From the NCBI GenBank assembly GCA_900548265.1, contig URKG01000010.1, positions 1 through 64,000 on the forward strand: 64,000 nt of DNA, read 5' to 3'. Every line of letters begins with the position of its first letter. Position 1 is the stretch's first letter. The notes under the pieces are model-generated. The model was not told where the DNA came from, ran no database searches, and saw nothing but the letters and a program-made list of their open reading frames with translations. This document shows positions 26,201-33,822 of this stretch, piece by piece. This stretch comes from an uncultured Collinsella sp. GTDB lineage: Bacteria; Actinomycetota; Coriobacteriia; Coriobacteriales; Coriobacteriaceae. The position numbers were made by a program, and so were the translations under genes.

Positions 26201-26947
26201 TTCCGTGCCGCCGGCGCCGAGGCCGACACCTTCGTGATCAACAATCTCACGCCCGAGGCCGTCGCCGAGAGCACCCACGAGCTTGCCCGCCGCATCCGTG
26301 CAAGCCAGATCGTCATGATCCCCGGCGGCTTCTCGGGCGGTGACGAGCCCGACGGCTCCGCCAAGTTCATCACGGCGTTCTTCCGCGCTCCCGAGGTCAC
26401 CGAGGCAGTCCGCGACCTGCTCAAGGCCCGCGACGGCCTGATGCTGGGCATCTGCAACGGCTTCCAGGCTCTGGTCAAGCTCGGCCTGGTGCCCTACGGT
26501 GACATCGTCGACGCCACGCCCGATGCGCCCACGCTGACATTCAACACCATCGGTCGCCATCAGAGCCGCCTGGTGCGCACCCGCATCTCGTCCAACCTGT
26601 CCCCGTGGCTGTCGCAGTGTAGCCTCGACGACCCCTACACCGTCGCCATCAGCCACGGCGAAGGCCGCTTTGTCGCCAACGACGAGGTACTCGCCCAGCT
26701 TATCGCCAACGGCCAGGTCGCCACGCAGTACGTGGGCGAGAACGGCAAGCCCAGCATGGACCTTTCCGTCAACCCCAACGGCTCCGCACTCGCCATCGAG
26801 GGCATCACGAGCCCCGACGGCCGCGTCCTGGGCAAGATGGGCCATGCCGAGCGTCGCGGCGACAACCTGTACCGCAACGTGCCCGAGCATGTCCCCGGCG
26901 ATAAGTTCATGCCGATCTTTGAGAGCGGCGTGGCCTACTTCGCTTAA
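23201..26947 (+). CDS. purL: Phosphoribosylformylglycinamidine synthase, single-chain
   Basis: Catalyses the fourth step of purine synthesis, converting FGAR to FGAM with ATP and glutamine. The 1248-residue protein joins the PurS-like N-terminus, the PurL ATPase core (YWSDHCRHTTF, FKNETHNHPTEIEPFGGAATCVGG, GGKDSMSGSF) and a C-terminal glutamine amidotransferase (PGNNCEYDSARAF; MLGICNGFQ with nucleophile Cys; HGEGRF). The ATG at 23201 follows AGGAAGG, and the in-frame extension upstream is not supported. It is ended by a strong terminator, and no other pur gene is adjacent. Confidence 0.97.
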   Translation: MVSRIYVEKKPGFDVEAQQLKGELTEILGIKGIEALRIINRYDVEGIDEELFRSCVPTVFSEPQVDVTYDELPASDGAVFAVEFLPGQFDQRADSASECVQLISQGERPAVRSAKVYMLSGALDEAAIEAIKHYVVNPVEARIASLDLPETLYMETPEPQPVEVLDGFRELDETGLAAFISERGLAMDEADIAFCQQYFRDEDRDPTITEIRVIDTYWSDHCRHTTFGTVLDDVTIDDAVVQQAFDRYMEMRHELGRDAKPVCLMDMGTIGAKYLKKTGVMTDVDESEEINACTVKVKVDVDGEDQDWLFLFKNETHNHPTEIEPFGGAATCVGGAIRDPLSGRSYVYQAMRVTGAGDPTVPVSETLEGKLPQRKLVTTAAAGYSSYGNQIGLATGQVNELYHPGYVAKRMEVGAVVGATPANHVRRECPAPTDKIILLGGRTGRDGIGGATGSSKTQNTESIETSGAEVQKGNAPVERKLQRLFRRGDACRLIKRCNDFGAGGVSVAVGELADGLYVDLDTVTKKYDGLDGTELAISESQERMACAVADSDVEEFMGYAAEENLEATVIAEVTAEPRMRMAWNGVAIVDLSREFLNSNGAPKHQVAHVCARSVWQPSWAGTTLAERMTSLVTDLNVASNKGLSERFDSTIGAATVLMPFGGKTQLTPSSAMVAKFPVDGETTTASAMAWGFNPYLMEADQFAGAYLSVVESIAKLVAAGFEHKRAYLSFQEYFERLRTEAERWGKPTAAVLGALMAQVDLGAGAIGGKDSMSGSFEDEAGELNVPPTLISFAVAVGRAARAVSPEFKGLTHRVVRIAPATYGEDYRPDAQQLLAAFDAVEALTATGDALAVSTPGYGCGAESLFKMCVGNQIGIELAEDVDVESLFTPLYGSFIVELAEDAELPEVADGVVVEPLGTTVEGYVIDTGSEIIELAELQEAWESGIEGVFAYRSADKTPEVETVDFRAKDIHVYGGAKIARPRVIIPVFPGNNCEYDSARAFRAAGAEADTFVINNLTPEAVAESTHELARRIRASQIVMIPGGFSGGDEPDGSAKFITAFFRAPEVTEAVRDLLKARDGLMLGICNGFQALVKLGLVPYGDIVDATPDAPTLTFNTIGRHQSRLVRTRISSNLSPWLSQCSLDDPYTVAISHGEGRFVANDEVLAQLIANGQVATQYVGENGKPSMDLSVNPNGSALAIEGITSPDGRVLGKMGHAERRGDNLYRNVPEHVPGDKFMPIFESGVAYFA

Positions 26948-26985
26948 ACCTTTCCCATCGGGTACAATCCCTTCGGGTAACAACA

Positions 26986-27021
26986 CCCGCCACCGGCACA
27001 TCCGGTGGCGGGTTCTTTTTT
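26986..27021 (+). terminator. Terminator of purL
   Basis: CCCGCCACCGG, loop CACAT, CCGGTGGCGGG, then TTCTTTTTT. It lies about 40 bases after the purL stop and just before the next gene. Confidence 0.9.
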
Positions 27022-27046
27022 GCTTCGCGCATGTAGGAAGGACATC

Positions 27047-27982
27047 ATGGAAAGCCGCAAGCCGTATCTCGCCACCCTGCCCGGACTCATCCTGGGCTGC
27101 CTCGTCTGCTGTGCACTCTGGGGATCGGCCTTTCCCTGTATCAAGATCGGTTACGCACTCTTTGGTATCCCAGCGCACGATAGCGCCTCGCAGCTGCTCT
27201 TTGCGGGCTTGCGCTTCACGCTTGCCGGCGCCCTGGTTATCGTTGGGATGAGTGCGGCCCAACGCCGCCCCCTCATTCCGCAGGCTCGCGACATCAAGCC
27301 CATCTTTGTCTTGTCGCTCTTCCAGACTATCGGGCAGTACTTCTTTTTCTATCTGGGCCTCTCGCGCGCCAGCGCCATGTCGAGCTCCATCATCGAGGCC
27401 AGCGCCAACTTCCTCGCAATCCTCTTTGCCGCCCTGGCGTTTCGCACCGAGAAGCTCAATACGGCCAAGGTGCTTGGCTGTGCGCTGGGCTTTGCCGGCG
27501 TCGCGCTCGTCAACCTTTCGGGCGCGGATGGCACCTTTGGCTTCAGGCTCGATGGCGAGGGCTTTATCCTAGCCTCCACCGTCGCGGGTGCCCTTTCGAC
27601 CTGCCTGATTGGCATCTTCTCGCGTGAGCACGACGGCGTCTTGCTTGCCGGGTGGCAGTTCTTAGTCGGCGGCCTGGTCCTCACCGCCATCGGCTTTTTG
27701 ATGGGTGGCGCGCTCTCCCCCACGGCGATTGCCCCCGCCATCGCGCTCATCATCTACATGGCGCTTATCTCCGCGGTCGCCTACTCGCTGTGGTCGCGCC
27801 TGCTTGCCGTCAACCCCGTCAGCCGCGTCTCGGTCTTTGGGTTTATGAACCCCGTCTTTGGTGTGCTGCTGAGCGCGCTGCTGCTCGGCGAGGGCGCTGG
27901 CACGAGCCCCATTACCGTCATCGTTGCCCTGCTGTTGGTTTGCGGCGGCATCATCATCGTAAACAAGCCCAAAAAGGCCTAG
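27047..27982 (+). CDS. EamA/DMT-family transporter
   Basis: A 311-residue membrane protein with about ten hydrophobic helices arranged as two EamA repeats. It starts with LVCCALWGSAFPCIKIGYALF. The second repeat ends with SVFGFMNPVFGVLLSALLLGE. DMT proteins export amino acids, nucleobases and other metabolites, so the substrate is unknown. The ATG at 27047 follows AGGAAGGAC. It lies close to purL but behind its terminator, so it likely has its own promoter. Confidence 0.88.
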   Translation: MESRKPYLATLPGLILGCLVCCALWGSAFPCIKIGYALFGIPAHDSASQLLFAGLRFTLAGALVIVGMSAAQRRPLIPQARDIKPIFVLSLFQTIGQYFFFYLGLSRASAMSSSIIEASANFLAILFAALAFRTEKLNTAKVLGCALGFAGVALVNLSGADGTFGFRLDGEGFILASTVAGALSTCLIGIFSREHDGVLLAGWQFLVGGLVLTAIGFLMGGALSPTAIAPAIALIIYMALISAVAYSLWSRLLAVNPVSRVSVFGFMNPVFGVLLSALLLGEGAGTSPITVIVALLLVCGGIIIVNKPKKA

Positions 27983-28131
27983 CGAGCTCACCTTTTTAGG
28001 GAGGGCATTCGCATACTTTAGCTTAATGGAGCACACTGGTTCTCGTTGATTTCGTACCGAGTCGCGGCGGCAGACGCCCGTCTTGCCGCACCGCGCCTGG
28101 GCATTATGGCCGGTGGCCCCCCCACGAACGC

Positions 28132-28171
28132 AAAAGGGGCGCACGACCAAACACGGTCGTATTCCCCTTTT
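28132..28171 (-). terminator. Terminator of the GGDEF gene
   Basis: AAAAGGGG and CCCCTTTT flank a CACGACC/GGTCGT inner stem. It abuts the stop codon of the GGDEF gene and may also serve the convergent DMT gene. Confidence 0.8.
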
Positions 28172-29314
28172 CTAGCGTATTTGTACGCCGGCTTTCTTTT
28201 TCTCGGCCTTGACGCGATAGAGCTCCGCATCGGCAGCGCGAAGTAAGTCTTGCCAGGTATCAACACTATCGCCGACCCGCGCGCAACCGATGGGCATCCG
28301 CAATGCATACGGCACCTCGGCATGCGCGAGCTCGTCGTTGATTGTCGCGCACAGATGCATGATATCCTGTTCCGCCGCTGCCTTTTGGAGCACCACGAAC
28401 TCATCGCCACCATAACGCGCGATAAAGCCACCAGACGCCGAGCAGACATCCTTGAGCGCCGTCGCAACAACCTGAAGAGCATGGTCGCCCTCCACATGTC
28501 CATAGCGATCGTTAATCTGCTTAAAGCCGTCAGCGTCCATCATAAGCAGATATACATCTTCGGCCTGATCCACATTTGAAAAGAGCGACAGCATATAGGT
28601 CTCAAAACGGTTGCGGTTGTTGAGTCCAGTCAACGGGTCAGTCGAGATCAGTTGCTCCTGGCAGATGATATAGAGCAGCAACATGCTAATCATTATGCCG
28701 ACACAAAGGCCAGGCACCGAGTATACGATCTGAAAGGTACCGCCCACCAGGGCCGGAATGGCGAAAAATGCCAAGGTTCGATAGATAGCCTTCGTCTGCA
28801 GGCTCTCGACCCTGCGAGATTGCACAAACGCATGCAGGGACGTATGTATAACGTAACAGTAGCTGACAATGGGCTGGATCATATAGGCAAAGCCGCGACG
28901 ATACACGCCCTGCGAATCGATATAGAACAAGGCGTGCGTCCAGTAACTGGTAAAAGCCAGCACGACCACCAGAGCCGTAGGCAACGTTACAAGCACCACC
29001 CTATAGCGCGAGGTCACAAGGCGAGAGCCCTGCATCGTCTCGGAATAGATAAACCAAATGAGACACGCGATGGCAAAGAGCGAAAACGAAACCGCGTTGG
29101 AAATCCAGTTGGCAGCAATACCCAACGTGCCGTCCGCACCATCCGAAAGCGTCCAGATCATATCGAATAATATGTACGCGGCAGAGGTGTAGCCAAGCAT
29201 GCTGAACAATAGCTGCAGGGTGCTCGAGAACAAGGAGCGACGACTTCGCGCGGCAAGCCCGATAAGAACAATCATGCATAGCAGGAATATCTCAATCTTG
29301 AGTGCCTTAACCAC
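28172..29314 (-). CDS. Membrane-bound GGDEF diguanylate cyclase
   Basis: Makes cyclic di-GMP from two GTP. The protein (380 residues from GTG at 29314) has about six to seven hydrophobic segments over the first 215 residues, acting as a membrane sensor. A GGDEF domain follows, with DPLTGLNNRNRF, MMDADGFKQINDRYGH and the intact active site ARYGGDEFVVL. There is no EAL domain and no clear RxxD inhibitory site. A TTG six codons upstream (29332) is the longer alternative. GTG is preferred because AAGGGA lies nine bases before it. It is not in an operon with its neighbours. Confidence 0.85.
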   Translation of the reverse strand: MVKALKIEIFLLCMIVLIGLAARSRRSLFSSTLQLLFSMLGYTSAAYILFDMIWTLSDGADGTLGIAANWISNAVSFSLFAIACLIWFIYSETMQGSRLVTSRYRVVLVTLPTALVVVLAFTSYWTHALFYIDSQGVYRRGFAYMIQPIVSYCYVIHTSLHAFVQSRRVESLQTKAIYRTLAFFAIPALVGGTFQIVYSVPGLCVGIMISMLLLYIICQEQLISTDPLTGLNNRNRFETYMLSLFSNVDQAEDVYLLMMDADGFKQINDRYGHVEGDHALQVVATALKDVCSASGGFIARYGGDEFVVLQKAAAEQDIMHLCATINDELAHAEVPYALRMPIGCARVGDSVDTWQDLLRAADAELYRVKAEKKKAGVQIR

Positions 29315-29415
29315 TAGACGCCATCCCTTCAATATCCGAATGGTCAGAATCGCCCAATTCGAATCAGGGCAATAAACACCCCTTTACTCCGCAGGGGCAA
29401 AGGGAATCATAGCAA

Positions 29416-29457
29416 AGCGCCCGAACATCACTGCAAAACAGTTTCTGTTCGGGCGCT
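29416..29457 (-). terminator. Terminator downstream of kdgT-like gene
   Basis: Perfect 12-base arms AGCGCCCGAACA and TGTTCGGGCGCT surround an 18-base loop. On the minus strand TTTGCT follows. It lies about 50 bases after the permease stop. Confidence 0.7.
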
Positions 29458-29503
29458 CGGACGGCGCGAATTGCACGCCGGAATCAATTATCGGTAACGG
29501 CCG

Positions 29504-30526
29504 TTACTCGCCGTCGATGTCGGTCGCGACGGCCTCCTCGATGGCCTCGACACCGGCAGGCGACAGATCCTCCTTGCCCTGGCAGAACTTCTTGTCGACC
29601 CAGCCGGTCAGAATCGGAGCCATGATTGCCGTGATGATAACGGCAGTGGCAATCTGGGCGTACGCGGTGGGCGCAAACTCGGCGTAGCGCGGCGCGACCT
29701 CGGCGAGAGCAACCGGCGTGGTCATAGCCGTGCCGGCGATGGTGGAACAAGCCACGGCAGCCTTGCCGTTACCACCGCACAGGCGCTCGAACGCAAAGGT
29801 AATGGGACCGACGACAAACAGCGTGACAAGGCCCAGCAAGATGCCGGAAATACCACCAGTGATAAAGCTCGACAGGCTCATGGACGCGCCAAGCTGAAAT
29901 CCGATGACGGCAATCGCAGGGTTGGCACCGGGAACTAGCAGGTTCTTGATAAACGGGAACAGGTTGCCCAGAACCATGCCGATAACGAGCGGCAAAATGG
30001 AGCCGATGATAGTACCGACAGGGATGTTGGCAAGGCCCGAAACACCAAGGATGATCATCGTGACGGCGGGGCCGGCCGTAAAGAACAGGATACCGACGGC
30101 GCCCTGCTCGGACTCATCGCCGAACTCGCCCATGATGCCCGTATAGAGCGCCATGTTGCAAAACGTAATGCCGCCGATGATAGACACGGAGCTCAGACCC
30201 AGGAAGTTATCGTTAAAGAAATATGCCACGCCTAGGCCGAGAGCCGCTGCGACGACCAGCTTGGGAATCAGCACGACGATGCCGGTCTTGATGGCGCCCG
30301 GCGTGGACTTGAAGCTGATGCCGGCGCCCACAAACAGCAGGATCGCGGCGACGATGGTATTGGAGCCACCGCGGCAGGCAGCCGTAAAGAAGCCGCCGAT
30401 CTCAAAAACCTGCGGGCAGAAGGTGTTGAGCAAAAGACCGACGATCATCGGATAGATCATGATGTCGCCCGGAATGCGCGGGACCTTGAATTTCTTTTGC
30501 TCGTTGGTGGTTGCTTCCTGTGCCAT
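29504..30526 (-). CDS. 2-keto-3-deoxygluconate permease family protein
   Basis: A 340-residue membrane protein of the KdgT family with about ten hydrophobic helices. Signatures include PRIPGDIMIYPMIVGLLLNTF, GGITFCNMALYTGIMG, PGANPAIAVIGFQLGA and GTAMTTPVALAEV. KdgT imports 2-keto-3-deoxygluconate from pectin or glucuronate breakdown with a proton. No kdgK, kdgA or uxu genes are adjacent, so the substrate here is inferred from the family. The ATG at 30526 follows AATGGGG. Confidence 0.88.
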   Translation of the reverse strand: MAQEATTNEQKKFKVPRIPGDIMIYPMIVGLLLNTFCPQVFEIGGFFTAACRGGSNTIVAAILLFVGAGISFKSTPGAIKTGIVVLIPKLVVAAALGLGVAYFFNDNFLGLSSVSIIGGITFCNMALYTGIMGEFGDESEQGAVGILFFTAGPAVTMIILGVSGLANIPVGTIIGSILPLVIGMVLGNLFPFIKNLLVPGANPAIAVIGFQLGASMSLSSFITGGISGILLGLVTLFVVGPITFAFERLCGGNGKAAVACSTIAGTAMTTPVALAEVAPRYAEFAPTAYAQIATAVIITAIMAPILTGWVDKKFCQGKEDLSPAGVEAIEEAVATDIDGE

Positions 30527-30675
30527 GAAACCCCATTTCCGCTGACGGGGTACAAAAGCCCACGTCACGCTTTGCTACAGTAAAGTTTGACCATGGTACC
30601 AGAAGAAATAGACCAGCTCGGTGAAAAATCCGACAAGTTGGGATGGAACGAGATTCGGCGCCCGCGACGCCACCC

Positions 30676-30999
30676 CTATATAAGGCTCAAGACAATATAG
30701 AGTACGATGCCCGAGACGCAGCACCACAGCATCGATTTTGTCTTGACCGCCACGACCACGACGCCGGCGGCCGCAATCCAGGGAACCAAGGCAGGCCAGA
30801 GTCCCGCGTCGAACGCGCCGGGGCTCACCAAGTCGTTGGCGACCAGCGCGGCAAAGGCAGCGGGCGGGATATAGCCCAGGGCCTCGGTAATGCGGGGCGA
30901 CAGGGTCCGCCCGCGCAAGGCGAACGCCGGCGCGATGCGAAAGAACGCGATAGCAGCCCACGACGACAGCCACAGAACCAAGAACTCGTTAACGGGCAT
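30676..30999 (-). CDS. azlD: AzlD family BCAA exporter small subunit
   Basis: A 107-residue protein with about four hydrophobic helices that works with AzlC to export branched-chain amino acids, the system that gives azaleucine resistance in Bacillus. It has NEFLVLWLSSWAAIAFFRIAPAF and the AzlD-like ALGYIPPAAFAALV. The ATG at 30999 has GAGG nine bases upstream and overlaps the azlC stop by 11 bases, so the two are translationally coupled. Confidence 0.88.
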   Translation of the reverse strand: MPVNEFLVLWLSSWAAIAFFRIAPAFALRGRTLSPRITEALGYIPPAAFAALVANDLVSPGAFDAGLWPALVPWIAAAGVVVVAVKTKSMLWCCVSGIVLYIVLSLI

Positions 31000-31681
31000 C
31001 GCGGGCACCTCTTCCGTCAAATACAGCATCGCACGCCAGCGCAATGGCAATGCCGACCACGACGCTTGCCGGCACGGCAATATTCGTGAGGCCCAAGAAC
31101 TTGCATACGGCGACGGACACCGCGCCCGAAACCGCCGCGACAACGTTGCCGCGCGACAGCCGCTGCGAAAAGAGCAGGCAGATAAAGAGTGAGGTGCAGA
31201 CAAAGGCTGCAATGGCGGTGGGAACATCGACAACGGCGCCGACGATGGCGCCCGTCGTACACGAAACGCCCCATGTTGCGATAAGGATCACGTTGAGCAC
31301 GAAGGACTCACGCGGGCCCCAATCCTCCCCTTCAACCAACTTGGCAAGCGAGATGCCGTATGCCTCCTCGGTAAGTGTCGCGGCAACAGCCAGCGTCTGA
31401 CGCTTCGAGGCACCCCTCAGATGCGGTGCGATCGATGCCGAGTAAAGCGCAAAGCGCGAGGAGATGGCGGCGACGCTCGCGATAATCGAAGGTGCCGGTA
31501 CGCCCGCCAGCCAAAGATTGCAGATCATAAACTGCCCGCTGCCCGTCACAAACGTGCTGCTCAGAGCAAAGACCATCCAGGGCTCCATTCCCGTCTGCCC
31601 CATGATCATTCCGCACGGCGCGCCTATTGCAACATAGGTAAGCATCACCGGCCAGACGGTTCTAACGATTTTGAGCACCAT
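30989..31681 (-). CDS. azlC: AzlC family BCAA exporter large subunit
   Basis: A 230-residue membrane protein of the AzlC family. It has GAPCGMIMGQTGMEPWMVFALSS, FVTGSGQFM and LTEEAYGI, typical of AzlC. Together with AzlD it forms an efflux pump for leucine-type amino acids and analogues. The ATG at 31681 is chosen over an upstream in-frame start (31750) because family homology begins at MVLKIVRTVWP. It contrasts with the liv importer 13 kb away, giving the cell import and export of the same substrates. Confidence 0.9.
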   Translation of the reverse strand: MVLKIVRTVWPVMLTYVAIGAPCGMIMGQTGMEPWMVFALSSTFVTGSGQFMICNLWLAGVPAPSIIASVAAISSRFALYSASIAPHLRGASKRQTLAVAATLTEEAYGISLAKLVEGEDWGPRESFVLNVILIATWGVSCTTGAIVGAVVDVPTAIAAFVCTSLFICLLFSQRLSRGNVVAAVSGAVSVAVCKFLGLTNIAVPASVVVGIAIALACDAVFDGRGARDAR

Positions 31682-31807
31682 ACGCTTCTCATCCTGACAA
31701 GGTCTCCAAGCCGCATGTAGCGATACGGCAGAATCATCATCCGACAGCAACCGAGTTCACCTACAATTGCCACCGGATCGAAAGACACAACTTTTTAGGA
31801 AGTCATT

Positions 31808-32620
31808 ATGACAGCTATCGATCGAGACCGGGCGCGCGCGGCCTTCAAAAGCTACACCGATGCCTACGACGCCACCAACCCACGCATCGCGCTCAAAATC
31901 GAGCATACGTACCACGTTGCCGAGGCATGCGATGCCGTGGCGCGCGAGCAGGACTGGTCGTCAGAAGATATTGACCTGGCATGGCTTTGCGGCCTGCTGC
32001 ACGATATGGGCCGCTTTGAGCAGCTGCGACGCTGGAACACCTTTAAGGACGCCGAGAGCATAAGCCATGCGGTGCTGGGCATCGAGATCCTCTTTGGCGA
32101 GAATCCCGCCGATGCACCCGCCACGACAAACATCCGTGACTTTATCGAAACCGGTGCGCATGACGAGCTCATCCGAGCGAGCATCGCCTATCACAGCGAC
32201 TTTCGCCTGCCGGCACAACTCGACGAGCGTACACGGTGCTTCTGCGATATCGTGCGCGATGGTGACAAGATCGACATTATGCGCACCATCGCCGACAGCA
32301 CCGTCGACACCATCCTCAAGGTGGACGAGAAGACGTTTCTCGGCAGCCGTTTCTCGTCGCCGACACTTGCCGTTTTTGACGAGCACCGCTGCGTCGCACG
32401 CGATGAACGCAACGAGCCCGCAGACTACCTGGTGGGACTCATCTGCTTTATGTTTGAGCTCGTCTATCCAGCGAGCCGCGCGCTGGCGCGCGAGCAGGGC
32501 GATATCTACCGCCTGCTCGACGCACCCTTTGGCATTACGCGCCCCTTTACCAATCCCGCCACGCAAGCGACCTGGGAGCGCCTAAAGGACGAGATGCGCG
32601 ACTGGCTGGCGCGTGCCTAG
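31808..32620 (+). CDS. HD-domain hydrolase
   Basis: A 270-residue protein with an HD metal-dependent phosphohydrolase domain. His33 lies in KIEHTYHV, the HD pair (His65, Asp66) in LCGLLHDMGRF, then YHSDFRLP and RDGDKIDIMRT with a likely fourth ligand Asp. Substrates in the family include nucleotides and second messengers, and none can be assigned. A TACAAT box at about 31762-31767 could be its -10. The gene converges on etfA, and their stop codons overlap by four bases. Confidence 0.88.
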   Translation: MTAIDRDRARAAFKSYTDAYDATNPRIALKIEHTYHVAEACDAVAREQDWSSEDIDLAWLCGLLHDMGRFEQLRRWNTFKDAESISHAVLGIEILFGENPADAPATTNIRDFIETGAHDELIRASIAYHSDFRLPAQLDERTRCFCDIVRDGDKIDIMRTIADSTVDTILKVDEKTFLGSRFSSPTLAVFDEHRCVARDERNEPADYLVGLICFMFELVYPASRALAREQGDIYRLLDAPFGITRPFTNPATQATWERLKDEMRDWLARA

Positions 32621-33822
32621 CGCTCAAGCTGGGCCAGCAGCTCCTCGACGACCTCGACGGCGTCCCCAACAACCTTGTACTGGGCAGCACCAAAAATGGG
32701 GGCATCCGGGTCCTCGTTGATGGCGATGATGCACTCCGCCCCACCGATGCCGGCAAGATGTTGGATGGCGCCCGAAACACCGATACTCACGAGAAGCCTG
32801 GGCGAAACCGATACGCCCGTCTGGCCAATCTGGTGGCGATACTCCAGCCAACCCGCCTCCACGACGGGACGCGTGCAACCAAGCTCGGCACCCAGGGCAT
32901 CGGCGAGCCTTCGCATCAGGGGCAGATTCTTCTTGGAGCCAATGCCGCGGCCCACCACGACCAAGCGCTCGGCATCGGCAATCGAAGCCTGCTGCCCCCA
33001 CTCCTCGGCGGGAATCGAGATCTCGACACGGGCCTTAACGTCTTCCGCAAGCATCACCTGGGTGATCGTGCCGGAGCGGCCGTAGTCGAAGTCGTGAGCC
33101 TTAAAGATGCCGGGACGAACCGTTGCCATCTGCGGACGGTGGTTGGGGCAAATGATGGTGGCCATCAAGTTGCCGCCAAACGCCGGGCGCGTCTGCTGCA
33201 GTAGGCCCGACTCCGCATCCATCGAAAGCACGGTGCAGTCGGCCGTAAGACCCGTCTGCAAACGCACGGCAACGCCGGGTGCCAGTTCGCGACCAAAAGC
33301 GGTCGCACCATATAGGATGGCCTCGGGTTTGCGTTCGGCTACCAAATCGCAGATCAAGCGGGCGTAGACCTCCGCATCGTTTTGGCGCAGGCGCTCGTCG
33401 CGACAGGCCAGGACTTCGTCGGCGCCCGCGCAAACCAGATGCTCCAGGTCCCCAAGCGAGCCCTCGGGGCTTATGCCGACCAGTGCCACCAGACGGCAGC
33501 CGCGAGCATCGGCAAGCTCGCGCCCCTTGCCCATGAGCTCGTAGGCCACGGGAGCCACGGCATCGTGCTCGTCAGTCTGCACGAAGACCCAAATGTCTCG
33601 ATATGCATCAAGGTCCACCGTACCAGCGGCCTCATCACGCTCGATCGAGATAGCGTTGACGGGGCAGGCGTCGACGCACCCACCGCATAGGATGCAGCCG
33701 TCGGTTACGCGGGCGCATCGGCTGGGTCGCTCGCCTTCCACTACGATGCCGCCCGAGGCACAGGCGCGAACGCAGCGACCGCAGCCGATACAGGCTTCGC
33801 TATCGATAATCAGTCCGCTCAT
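32617..33822 (-). CDS. etfA: Electron transfer flavoprotein alpha with ferredoxin domain
   Basis: A 401-residue EtfA. Residues about 1-60 are a ferredoxin module with two clusters, CIGCGRCVRAC and CILCGGCVDACP. The rest is EtfA, ending in the FAD-binding region with GCTRPVVEAGW, HQIGQTGVSVSP and GVSGAIQHLAG. An N-terminal ferredoxin on EtfA is found in LctC of the Acetobacterium electron-confurcating lactate dehydrogenase and in related bifurcating Etfs. The ATG at 33822 directly follows the TAG of the dehydrogenase-EtfB gene, so all are one operon. It likely passes electrons between ferredoxin, NAD and the dehydrogenase. Confidence 0.92.
   Translation of the reverse strand: MSGLIIDSEACIGCGRCVRACASGGIVVEGERPSRCARVTDGCILCGGCVDACPVNAISIERDEAAGTVDLDAYRDIWVFVQTDEHDAVAPVAYELMGKGRELADARGCRLVALVGISPEGSLGDLEHLVCAGADEVLACRDERLRQNDAEVYARLICDLVAERKPEAILYGATAFGRELAPGVAVRLQTGLTADCTVLSMDAESGLLQQTRPAFGGNLMATIICPNHRPQMATVRPGIFKAHDFDYGRSGTITQVMLAEDVKARVEISIPAEEWGQQASIADAERLVVVGRGIGSKKNLPLMRRLADALGAELGCTRPVVEAGWLEYRHQIGQTGVSVSPRLLVSIGVSGAIQHLAGIGGAECIIAINEDPDAPIFGAAQYKVVGDAVEVVEELLAQLER

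Noticed and set aside
25481..27262. Long open frame of 593 codons on the minus strand opposite purL
   Set aside because: Antisense of conserved purL, with no ribosome binding site or recognisable motif. Explained by codon bias.
29416..29457. CCGAACA...TGTTCGG as a LexA-type operator
   Set aside because: The spacing between half-sites is 18 bases rather than four, and it lies downstream of a stop codon with a stem typical of a terminator.
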